DNA of 64,000 bases, from assembly GCF_002234595.1 (NCBI RefSeq), contig NZ_NMUL01000069.1:1-64000 (forward strand), read 5' to 3'. Position 1 is the first letter of the stretch. The number at the start of each line of letters is the position of its first letter. Shown piece by piece: positions 57,783-64,000 of the stretch. The position numbers and the translations under genes were made by a program. The notes under the pieces are model-generated. The model worked only from the letters and a program-made list of their open reading frames with translations. It searched no databases and was not told where the DNA came from. Source of the DNA: Amycolatopsis vastitatis (GTDB lineage: Bacteria; Actinomycetota; Actinomycetes; Mycobacteriales; Pseudonocardiaceae).

Positions 57783-58784
57783 ATGGAACTCAGGGGCATC
57801 AACTACGACACGGGTTTCGGGGGCGCGGTCGGCGACCGGTCGCGCGTCGGCTTCGAGCCCGCGGTGGTGCGGCGGGAGCTGGAGATCATCGCGCGGGACC
57901 TGCACTGCGACACGGTCCGGATCAGCGGGGACGACCCGGACCGCCTCGCGCTGGCCGCGCACGCCGCGATCGACGCCGGGCTGCGCGTGTGGTTCGCGCC
58001 CTTCCCGATGGACCTGACGCCGCCGCGGCTGCGCCCCTACCTCGCGGACTGCGCCCGCCGGGCGGAGGAGATCCGGACGCGGGACCCGGAGACCGTGCTC
58101 GTGCTCGGCTGCGAGATGTCGTTGTTCTGCACCGGGTTCATGCCCGGCGCGTACCTGATGGAACGCTTGCGGAGCGCGGGGAACCTCGAAGCGTGGGCCA
58201 CGTTCTCGCCCGAGTGGGACTTCGCCGAGGTGCTGCGCGACATCGCCGCGGACGCGCGGGAGCACTTCGGCGGCAAGATCACTTACGCCGCCGGGGACTG
58301 GGAAGACGTCGACTGGTCGGGGTTCGACTTCGCCGCCGTCGACCTGTACCGCTCGGCCGGCAACGCCGGCGACTTCGCCGAGCGCGTGCGCACCCACCGG
58401 AGCCACGGCAAGCCGCTGGTCGTCACGGAGTTCGGCTGCTGCACCCACCGGGGCGCGGCCGACGCCGGCGGCACGGGCTGGACGATCGTCGACTTCGAGT
58501 CCGAACCCCGCGTGCTGAACGGCGACTACGTCCGCGACGAGGCCGGGCAGGCGGCGTACTTCACCGAGCTGATGGACGTCTTCGAGGGAGAAGGCGTGCA
58601 CGGCGCGTTCTGGTTCACCTTCGCCGGCTACGAGTACCCGTTCGACCCCGGGCCGCGGCGGGACCTCGATCTGGCCAGTTACGGCGCGGTCAAGGTGCTC
58701 CGCGGCCCGGGCACCGCGTATCCCGGCCTGGCGTGGGAGCCGAAGGAGGTCTTCCACACGATCGCGGCCCGGTTCGGCCGGTGA
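57783..58784 (+). CDS. Glycoside-hydrolase-like TIM-barrel protein
   Basis: A 333-residue protein with a GGAGG site before the ATG. It looks like a clan-A (beta/alpha)8 barrel: MELRGINYDTGFGG, DTVRISGDDPDRLALAAHAA, VLGCEMSLFCTGFMPG with a candidate acid/base Glu, and PLVVTEFGCCTHRGA with a candidate nucleophile Glu. WFTFAGYEYPFDPG near the end gives the aromatic cleft. Relatives in databases are often called abortive infection proteins, but nothing here supports phage defence. There is no signal peptide, so it acts in the cytosol. It is controlled by the divergent TetR. Confidence 0.7.
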   Translation: MELRGINYDTGFGGAVGDRSRVGFEPAVVRRELEIIARDLHCDTVRISGDDPDRLALAAHAAIDAGLRVWFAPFPMDLTPPRLRPYLADCARRAEEIRTRDPETVLVLGCEMSLFCTGFMPGAYLMERLRSAGNLEAWATFSPEWDFAEVLRDIAADAREHFGGKITYAAGDWEDVDWSGFDFAAVDLYRSAGNAGDFAERVRTHRSHGKPLVVTEFGCCTHRGAADAGGTGWTIVDFESEPRVLNGDYVRDEAGQAAYFTELMDVFEGEGVHGAFWFTFAGYEYPFDPGPRRDLDLASYGAVKVLRGPGTAYPGLAWEPKEVFHTIAARFGR

Positions 58785-59159
58785 TCAGCCGGCGAGCGCG
58801 TCGTCCCGCGTGGTCTTCACGGCCAGCGCTTCGTGCAGGCCCGTCAGCTGCAGGGTGCGGTTGACGACGCCGTGCTCGGGGGCGACGACGCGGACCCGCG
58901 TGTGGTCGCCGGCCACGCGGCGGGCCTCGAGCAGGACCGTGATGCCGATGGAGGCGAGGAAGGAGACCTCGGTCAGGTCGACCACCAGCAGGGCTGGGGC
59001 GTCGGCCAGGGCCGTGGTGATCGCTTCGCTCAGCACGGGGGCGCTCAGCAGGTCGACCTCGCCGGCCGCCGCCAGCACCACGGCGCCGTCGGAGTGGTCC
59101 GGGGTCACGCGCAGGAGATCTTGGGGCTGCAGCCGGTTGCCGTCAGCGATCACGATCAC
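58785..59159 (-). CDS. Second STAS anti-sigma factor antagonist
   Basis: A 124-residue STAS protein from the GTG at 59159 (VIVIADGNRLQPQDLLRV). It has LLVVDLTEVSFLASIGITVLLEA. The phosphorylation loop reads LASIG, with Ser at the usual place, as in many actinobacterial RsbV paralogues. A sigma-B-type promoter lies about 100 bases upstream. The gene ends one base from the convergent TIM-barrel gene. It may feed back on the same stress sigma factor as the RsbQPV operon 2.6 kb away. Confidence 0.85.
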   Translation of the reverse strand: MIVIADGNRLQPQDLLRVTPDHSDGAVVLAAAGEVDLLSAPVLSEAITTALADAPALLVVDLTEVSFLASIGITVLLEARRVAGDHTRVRVVAPEHGVVNRTLQLTGLHEALAVKTTRDDALAG

Positions 59160-59261
59160 CCCAGGCTTGCTTCGACGACCGCGCTGCCATGTCGGATTCC
59201 CTTCTCCGCCGGTCCTGACCGCGGTCCCGGCTCCGGTGGCCGGACCGCTCCGGAATCGGTG

Positions 59262-59287
59262 GTACCCCGGCTCGTCGAAGACCAAAC
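59262..59287 (-). promoter_or_regulatory. Sigma-B-type promoter before STAS gene
   Basis: On the minus strand GTTT (59287-59284) and GGGTAC (59267-59262) are 16 bases apart. This matches the GNNT-N14-16-GGGTAY pattern of Streptomyces sigma-B-family promoters. The leader to the GTG start is about 95 bases. Confidence 0.65.
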
Positions 59288-59313
59288 ATGCGGAAACGAC
59301 CCGAACGGTGGGC

Positions 59314-60888
59314 TCAGGGTGACTGCTCGGCCGCCGCGCGGACCAGGGTGTCGGTGGCCCACCGGTAGTCCGGTTTGCCCGAGGGGGAGCGCTCGATGCG
59401 GGGGACGACGTGGGTGAGGCGGGGCAGCTTGTAGCGCGCGATCAGCGGGGCGAGGTGCGCTTCGAGGGCTTCGCGGCTCACGTCGTCCGCGGTGGGGTCG
59501 AGCTGGAGGACGGCGGCGACCCGCTGGCCCCACCGGGGGTCGGGGATGCCCGCGACGACGGCGTCGGCGATCGCCGGGTGGGACTTCAGCGCGGCTTCGA
59601 CCTCCTCGGGGTGGATCTTCTCGCCGCCGGAGTTGATGCAGATCGAGCCGCGGCCGAGGAAGCAGACCGTGCCGTCGGCGGCCACCGTGGCCTGGTCGCC
59701 GGTCAGGGCCCAGCGGACGCCGCCGGCTTCGACGAAGGTGCGCGCGGTCTTTTCGGGGTCCCGGTAGTAGCCGAGCGCGATGTGGCCGCGGCGGGCCACC
59801 TGGCCGACGACGCCGCTGCCGGGCTCGACCGGCTCGAGCGCGTCGTCGAGGACCGTGGTGGTCTCGTTGACGGTGAAGTGCCGTCTCTCGTCCACGCCCG
59901 CCCCGCTGTGCCCGGTCTCGGTGGACCCGAAACTGTCCACGATGAACAGGTCGGGCAGGTGCCCGCACAGGCGGTCGCGGACCTGCCGGGTGAGCAGCGC
60001 GCCCGCGCTGGCGATGATCTTCAGCGTCGGCAGCGGCCGGGGGTGCGCGTCGAGGGCTTCGATGAGCGGCACGGCCATCGCGTCGCCGACGATCATCATC
60101 GTCTGGCAGCCCTGCTCCTCGATGAGGCGGACGGCCGCGTCGCCGGAGTACTTGCGGACCAGGCAGACCTTGCTGCCGCCCAGGAAACTGATGAACGAGG
60201 CCAGCACCGACGTGCCGTGCATGAGCGGGGGTGCGGAGAACATCACGAGCGGATCGGCCGCCGCCGCACGCGGGCCGGCGTCCTCGGGCTTCGTGAGGCC
60301 GACGACACCGGCGCTCATGCCGCCGAAGAGCAGGTCTTCGTGGCGCCACACGACGCCCTTGGGCAGGCCGGTGGTGCCGCCGGTATAGATGATCAGCCGG
60401 TCGTCGGCCGACCGCGCGGGGAATCCGCCGCGGTCGCCGGGCTGGGCGGCCAGCGCTTCCTCGTACCGCTGGGTGCCGGGGAGCGGCTCGCCGGTGCCGA
60501 CGGCCAGGAGGTGCCGCAGCTTGGGCACGTCCGGCAGGACGGCGGCCACGCGGTCGGCGAAGTCGGTGTCGTACACCAGCCCGACGAGGTCCGCGTTGTC
60601 GTAGAGGTAACGCAGCTCTTCGCGGACGTACCGGAAGTTGACGTTGATCGGCACCGCGCGGATCTTCAGCAGCGCGAGCAGGGTTTCGAGGTACTCCGGG
60701 CCGTTCATCAGGTGGCACCCGACGTGGTCACCCGCCCCGATGCCCGCCGCGGCGAAGTGGTGCGCGAGCCGGTTGGCGCGCTGGTCCAGCTCCCGGTAGG
60801 TGAGGGTCTGCCCCTCGGCGTACACGGCTGCGCGCTCGGGGACCGCGTCGGCGATGTTCTCGAAGAGGTCCGCCAGGTTGAACTCCAT
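59314..60888 (-). CDS. Acyl-CoA synthetase (AMP-forming)
   Basis: A 524-residue adenylate-forming enzyme starting MEFNLADLFENIADAVPERA. Motifs: IYTGGTTGLPKGVVWRHEDL (ATP-binding P-loop), FGSTETGHSG, RWALTGDQATVAADGTVCFL with the adenylate Asp, and SGKPDY near the end with the catalytic Lys. It activates a carboxylic acid to its CoA thioester. The pattern resembles the actinobacterial FadD group used in sterol or long-chain acid breakdown. It overlaps the F420-type gene upstream by one base, so both are coexpressed. Confidence 0.94.
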   Translation of the reverse strand: MEFNLADLFENIADAVPERAAVYAEGQTLTYRELDQRANRLAHHFAAAGIGAGDHVGCHLMNGPEYLETLLALLKIRAVPINVNFRYVREELRYLYDNADLVGLVYDTDFADRVAAVLPDVPKLRHLLAVGTGEPLPGTQRYEEALAAQPGDRGGFPARSADDRLIIYTGGTTGLPKGVVWRHEDLLFGGMSAGVVGLTKPEDAGPRAAAADPLVMFSAPPLMHGTSVLASFISFLGGSKVCLVRKYSGDAAVRLIEEQGCQTMMIVGDAMAVPLIEALDAHPRPLPTLKIIASAGALLTRQVRDRLCGHLPDLFIVDSFGSTETGHSGAGVDERRHFTVNETTTVLDDALEPVEPGSGVVGQVARRGHIALGYYRDPEKTARTFVEAGGVRWALTGDQATVAADGTVCFLGRGSICINSGGEKIHPEEVEAALKSHPAIADAVVAGIPDPRWGQRVAAVLQLDPTADDVSREALEAHLAPLIARYKLPRLTHVVPRIERSPSGKPDYRWATDTLVRAAAEQSP

Positions 60889-61394
60889 CACGCCTCCCGC
60901 AGCTGCGGGGCGGTGGTGCCGCCGAGCGGGAGGGCGGGCAGGCCGAGCTTGCGGTGGTCCCAGGACCGCGTCCGCTCGACGTCGAGGCGGACGGCGACCC
61001 GCTTGGCGAGCATGAACTCGACCATCGGGCGGGTTTCTTCGGTGTAGGGGCCGTTGTACCGCTCCCAGAGGTTGACGCCGACCGCCCACAGCGCGTCGGC
61101 GTCGTCGACGATCTCGGCTCGCCCTTCCAGCGAGACACCGCGCAGCGCGTCGTAGGTGTCGCCGGTCTCGACCAGCACGGTGACCCGGCCGTCGCGGCGC
61201 AGGTTCGTCGCCTTCTGGGACTTGGCCTTGGTCTCGAACCACAGCACGCCGTCGATGACGGCGTACCACATCGCGACGAGGTGGGGCTGTCCCGAAGGTG
61301 CGACCGTGGCGAGTGTCGCGACCCGCTGCCGGTGCAAGAACTCCGTGATCTCCGCGGCGGACATCACGATCTGCTCGCGCTGGTTCACGCCCAT
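60888..61394 (-). CDS. PPOX-class F420-dependent enzyme
   Basis: A 168-residue split-barrel protein starting MGVNQREQIVMSAAEITEFL with an AAAGGGG site. It has HRQRVATLATVAPSGQPHLV, AMWYAVIDGVLWFETKAKSQKATNLRRDGRVTVLVETGD (F420-binding pattern, quoted across residues 42-80) and VEFMLAKRVAVRLDVERTRSWDHRKL. The family reduces or oxidises substrates with F420. It is first in a two-gene operon with an acyl-CoA synthetase and is divergent from a TetR gene that shares a 12-bp inverted repeat with it. Confidence 0.88.
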   Translation of the reverse strand: MGVNQREQIVMSAAEITEFLHRQRVATLATVAPSGQPHLVAMWYAVIDGVLWFETKAKSQKATNLRRDGRVTVLVETGDTYDALRGVSLEGRAEIVDDADALWAVGVNLWERYNGPYTEETRPMVEFMLAKRVAVRLDVERTRSWDHRKLGLPALPLGGTTAPQLREA

Positions 61395-61414
61395 GAGAGC
61401 CCCTTTGCCACTCG

Positions 61415-61448
61415 ATGAGACATAGTACAGAATGAGACTATGTCTCAT
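61415..61448. promoter_or_regulatory. Operator overlapping tetR start: 12-bp perfect inverted repeat
   Basis: ATGAGACATAGT (61415-61426) and ACTATGTCTCAT (61437-61448) form perfect arms around ten bases, within the divergent region and covering the TetR ATG at 61440. Binding would block both transcripts. Confidence 0.8.
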
Positions 61449-62036
61449 AGCCAACCGGAAAGCCTCGCCGTGCGCAAGAGGCGGGCGACGAACGCGCGGA
61501 TCGCCGCGTCGGCGGCCCGGCTGGCCGGTCTGCACGGGGTCGGCGGCACGACGGTGGACCAGATCGCGGCGGACGCCGAAGTCGCCCGTGCGACCTTCTT
61601 CCGTTACTACGACACCAAGGAGAGCGCGGTTGCCGAGGGCATCACCGGGCCGTGGCTCACCCTGGTGACCGAAGCGATCGCCCGCCAGCCGGGCGACCTG
61701 CCGGCGAAGGAAGCCCTGGTGACGGCCTTCGGCGAACTCGCGGCCGAGTTCCCGGCGCACGCCGGCCAGATCCGCGAACTGGCCCGGCTCACCCGCTCGT
61801 CGCCGGCCCTGGGCGCCTGGACCGCGCAGACCTACCACCGCTACGAGCAGGCGATCGCCGGACTCCTCACGCCCCGCTTCGGCGACCTCACCGGCCACGA
61901 CCCCCGGCCGCGCCTGCTGGCCGCCCTGGCGATGGCCGCGGTCCGCATCTCCCTCGACGACTGGGTCGACCACGGCGGAGCCCTCCCAGACCTCATCCAC
62001 CGCGCCCTGAGCACGATCACCATCGACCCGGCCTAG
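61440..62036 (+). CDS. TetR-family regulator
   Basis: A 198-residue TetR protein starting MSHSQPESLAVRKRRATNAR. The HTH is IAASAARLAGLHGVGGTTVD then QIAADAEVARATFFRYYDTK. A helical C-terminal domain follows. Its ATG lies inside a 12-bp inverted repeat, so translation or transcription is probably autoregulated, together with the divergent acyl-CoA synthetase operon. Confidence 0.93.
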   Translation: MSHSQPESLAVRKRRATNARIAASAARLAGLHGVGGTTVDQIAADAEVARATFFRYYDTKESAVAEGITGPWLTLVTEAIARQPGDLPAKEALVTAFGELAAEFPAHAGQIRELARLTRSSPALGAWTAQTYHRYEQAIAGLLTPRFGDLTGHDPRPRLLAALAMAAVRISLDDWVDHGGALPDLIHRALSTITIDPA

Positions 62037-62057
62037 CCCGCCCCGCCCCTCCAAACC

Positions 62058-62275
62058 CGCGAGTCGACCCTCCAGGCACGCGAGTCGACCCTTCAATCAC
62101 ACGAGCCGACCCTCCAAGCACGCGAGTCGACCCTGCGGGTACGTGAGCCGACCCTCCATGTACGGAACTCGCGTGATTGAGCCCGTAACTCGCGTGACTG
62201 GGCTCGGAACTTGTGTACCTGGAGGGTCGGCTGGCGTACCCAGAGGGTCGGGTCGCGTACCTGGGGGGTCGGGTC
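62058..62275. repeat. Inverted array of 21-bp repeat units
   Basis: A 21-bp motif recurs with exact 21-base phasing. On the left arm CGAGYCGACCC-type units start at 62060, 62081, 62102, 62123 and 62144. Past about 62161 the array flips: complementary units at the same period carry AACTCGCGTG (62166, 62187), AACTTGTGTA (62208) and GGGTCGG (62224, 62245, 62266). Five or so units face each way, giving one large imperfect inverted repeat between convergent genes. It could form a long RNA hairpin and end transcription from both sides. No open reading frame of interest is inside. Confidence 0.85.
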
Positions 62276-63242
62276 AGGGGAGGGGTTCGGAGCGGTAGCG
62301 GGTTATTTGGTCCAGCAACGCCGTCACCCCCGGGTCGGCCGGGCACTCGCGGAGGAGGCGCTCGAGAGGTGCCAGGCGGTCCTTGGGGCGGACCGATCCC
62401 AGGCCACGGGCCAAATCGACCGCCTCGACGCCGACGCGTCCGGCTTCGTCGAAGTCGCCTCGCAGCGCGTGGTTCTGGGCCAGCATGATCAGGGTCAGCG
62501 ATCGGCTGCGGGCCATCTCCGCGCCGTAGCGGCCGGCCGCGTCCGTCAGCTGGGTGATCGCGTCGCCGCTGTGAGCCGGCGAGGCTGGGGAGGCCAGCTC
62601 GGTCAGGACCGTTCCGCGCATCGCGGCCATGTCCGCCGCTCCGAAGAACGCTTCCCACGGCCGCGGTTCCGGCCAGGTTCCCGCTTGCGCGAACGCGGCT
62701 TCGGCCTCCTCCAGCCGGAGGAGGGCCGCCCGTTCCGCGCCGCCCATGGCGAGGGCCCACGCGTCGTTGGCCGTCAGGATCGCCAGTGCCCGGCGGGAAT
62801 CGGACCGCAGGGCGGCGGCCCGCCCGTGCGCGAACTCCGTCAGCGCGCCGGTGACGTCGTGGCGGTGCAGGTGCACGCGGCCGAGCCGGTAGCGGATGTT
62901 CGCCACGAGGTTGTCGTTGCCCGCCTCGGTCGCCAGCTCCAGCGCGCGCTCGAAACGACGTCGTGCCGGGCCGCCGTGCCCGATGTCGAACTCCGTCCAG
63001 CCCAGGAGGTTGTGCACGTCGGCCAGCACGGTGAACAGCCTCGCCCGCAACGGCTCCGGCACCACGCCCCAGTGCAGCAGGAGGCTCGCCGTCTTGACCA
63101 CCCGGACGGCGTCCCGGCAGAACCCGCCGCCCTGCCGGTAGTCCAGCGCCCGCAGCACCCCCACGGCCGCTTCCAGTCCTTCGACGTCGGTGGTCTCGAT
63201 CCGGATCGGCAGGGGCATCCCATCGCCCGTCGTCGTCACCAT
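62274..63242 (-). CDS. TPR-type regulator-like protein without HTH
   Basis: A protein of about 322 residues from the ATG at 63242, preceded by GAGGTGAGG; an ATG at 63287 is an alternative. A start further upstream would cross the terminator of the next gene. It is made of TPR-like helical repeats: VLRALDYRQGGGFCRDAVRV, ARRRFERALELATEAGNDNLV, LEEAEAAFAQAGTWPEPRPW, AAGRYGAEMARSRSLTLIML. This resembles the C-terminal sensor part of XRE/BldD-like regulators in actinomycetes, but no DNA-binding domain is present. Its 3' end runs into the repeat array. Confidence 0.75.
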   Translation of the reverse strand: MVTTTGDGMPLPIRIETTDVEGLEAAVGVLRALDYRQGGGFCRDAVRVVKTASLLLHWGVVPEPLRARLFTVLADVHNLLGWTEFDIGHGGPARRRFERALELATEAGNDNLVANIRYRLGRVHLHRHDVTGALTEFAHGRAAALRSDSRRALAILTANDAWALAMGGAERAALLRLEEAEAAFAQAGTWPEPRPWEAFFGAADMAAMRGTVLTELASPASPAHSGDAITQLTDAAGRYGAEMARSRSLTLIMLAQNHALRGDFDEAGRVGVEAVDLARGLGSVRPKDRLAPLERLLRECPADPGVTALLDQITRYRSEPLP

Positions 63243-63302
63243 GACCTCACCTCGCGCCACCTGCACGGCATGGTCGGTCGTCAGCATCGGCACGACGGAA
63301 AT

Positions 63303-63341
63303 ACCCACGGCGGGCCCGGAAGAAACGGGCCCGCCGTGGGT
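63303..63341 (-). terminator. Strong terminator of beta-galactosidase gene
   Basis: A perfect 16-bp stem (ACCCACGGCGGGCCCG / CGGGCCCGCCGTGGGT) with a 7-base loop lies 20 bases past the stop of the minus-strand glycosidase gene. Confidence 0.85.
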
Positions 63342-63360
63342 CACTCGATCGGGGAAACTT

Positions 63361-64000
63361 TCAGTGCCGGTACCCCGGCGAGGCGACCAGCCGCACCGGG
63401 ACTCCGCCCCGGACCGTGCCGAGATCGGTCAGCGCCACGGTTTCGAGGCCGTTCCCCGCACCGCCGTCGCTGGTCACGGCCAGGGCGAGCGTGTTGTGCC
63501 CGTTCGGGTTCAGGATGCCGTTCGGCAGCGCGAACGTGTGTTGTGGACCGACGTCGGCGATGTACTGCCCGAGGTTCCACCCGTTCACGAAGATCAGCGC
63601 CCGGTAGTGGCCGCCCGACCGCGGCGTCGCCGGGTCGCCGATGGTCAGGCCCAGCGAGGCGTCCTGTCCCTTCGGGACGTTCAGGGTGAAGTTCGTGCGG
63701 TACCACGTGGTGCCCGGCGCCGCTGTCGCGGCGGGGACCTGCCCCGCCGCCCAGCGGGCGTCCGGGTAACCCGGCAGGGACCAGCCCGCGCGCTCGCCGT
63801 CGAGGCCGCCGTTGTTCAGCGGGCCCCGCACCGGATCCGTGACGCCGCCCCGGATCTTCCACGCCACCCCGGTGAGCGACGACGAGATGAGCCCACGGCC
63901 TTCCTTGTGGGCGTCGTTGACGCCGCCGTCCTCGTTGTGGCCGTTGTTGCGCACCATCACCGAAAGGACGTGCTCGTCGTCCCCGCGCAGCTCCTCCGGC
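63361..64000 (-). CDS. C-terminal part of GH35-like beta-galactosidase (partial)
   Basis: The frame is open to the window edge, so the 5' part is missing; 213 codons are seen. The sequence shows the jelly-roll domains that end GH35 beta-galactosidases: LSVMVRNNGHNEDGGVNDAH, WSLPGYPDARWAAGQ, TTWYRTNFTLNVPKGQDASL, GHYRALIFVNGWNLGQYIAD and NPNGHNTLALAVTSDG. GH35 enzymes remove terminal beta-galactose from plant or microbial glycans. The catalytic barrel would lie upstream, outside the window. It joins the other plant-polymer enzymes of this region. Confidence 0.82.
   Translation of the reverse strand, partial: PEELRGDDEHVLSVMVRNNGHNEDGGVNDAHKEGRGLISSSLTGVAWKIRGGVTDPVRGPLNNGGLDGERAGWSLPGYPDARWAAGQVPAATAAPGTTWYRTNFTLNVPKGQDASLGLTIGDPATPRSGGHYRALIFVNGWNLGQYIADVGPQHTFALPNGILNPNGHNTLALAVTSDGGAGNGLETVALTDLGTVRGGVPVRLVASPGYRH

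Noticed and set aside
57783..58784. Abortive infection (phage defence) gene
   Set aside because: The sequence looks like a TIM-barrel hydrolase controlled by a TetR repressor; no toxin, nuclease or membrane feature is seen.
62058..62275. CRISPR array
   Set aside because: Units follow each other without distinct spacers, drift in sequence and invert in the middle; no cas genes nearby.
1..64000. Prophage, transposon or integrative element
   Set aside because: No integrase, intact transposase, terminal repeats or tRNA attachment site was seen; only the decayed 13E12 gene hints at mobility.

Overview
This window is very GC-rich and G/C-ending codons dominate almost everywhere. Many genes start with GTG, and overlapping stop/start pairs (ATGA, GTGA, TGATG) are common. 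Gene content points to a filamentous actinomycete of the Pseudonocardiaceae, most likely Amycolatopsis or a close relative. The basis is a conservon, type VII (ESX) accessory genes, an ImuA'/ImuB/DnaE2 mutasome, F420-type oxidoreductases, CebR-like and xylan-type operators and many TetR/MarR regulators. The genus is inferred from content, not from a marker gene. No rRNA, tRNA, CRISPR array, intact transposon or phage was seen.

Layout. 1-2000: a MarR regulator, a small ACT-like protein and an ArsR-type regulator. 2235-6625: a conservon (sensor kinase, Roadblock, DUF742, Ras-like GTPase) followed by an MHYT membrane sensor. 6622-8649: a thioesterase with a KstR-like site, an SDR and a ferritin. 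8889-17295: a type VII accessory locus (EspG-like, two EspC-like proteins, a PPE-like repeat protein, a YbaB-like protein) ending in a 1,584-residue Rhs toxin with no visible immunity gene. 17378-20252: an arabinoxylan operon (GH62, SGNH/CE3 esterase, CE1-like esterase) behind a LacI-type box and two CGAAAGTTTCG palindromes. 20257-25760: a minus-strand GntR(YtrA)/ABC operon that also encodes three related secreted hydrolase units, two of them fused. 25910-28851: a secreted peptidase-like hydrolase convergent with an NDH-2.

29552-41217 is a DNA-damage region. imuA' and dnaE2 each have a LexA-type box. Between them lie a decayed 13E12 HNH gene, a basic amino acid decarboxylase and an ECF42 module that appears to carry its own promoter. 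41246-43337: a CBM2-bearing arabinofuranosidase behind a CebR-like box. 43344-53633: regulator-enzyme pairs, a self-sufficient P450/TetR/ferredoxin/reductase operon, glmS and a dapA homologue. 53706-59287: a LysR gene, then an RsbQ-RsbP-RsbV-like partner-switching operon, a TIM-barrel gene with its TetR repressor, and a second STAS gene behind a sigma-B-type promoter. 59314-62036: an acyl-CoA synthetase/F420-enzyme operon divergent from its TetR regulator. 62058-62275: an inverted array of 21-bp units. The window ends in a TPR protein and the 3' part of a GH35-like beta-galactosidase gene.

Themes: partner-switching and small-GTPase signalling, plant cell-wall degradation, DNA-damage mutagenesis, and enzyme cassettes each paired with a divergent repressor and a recognisable palindromic operator.
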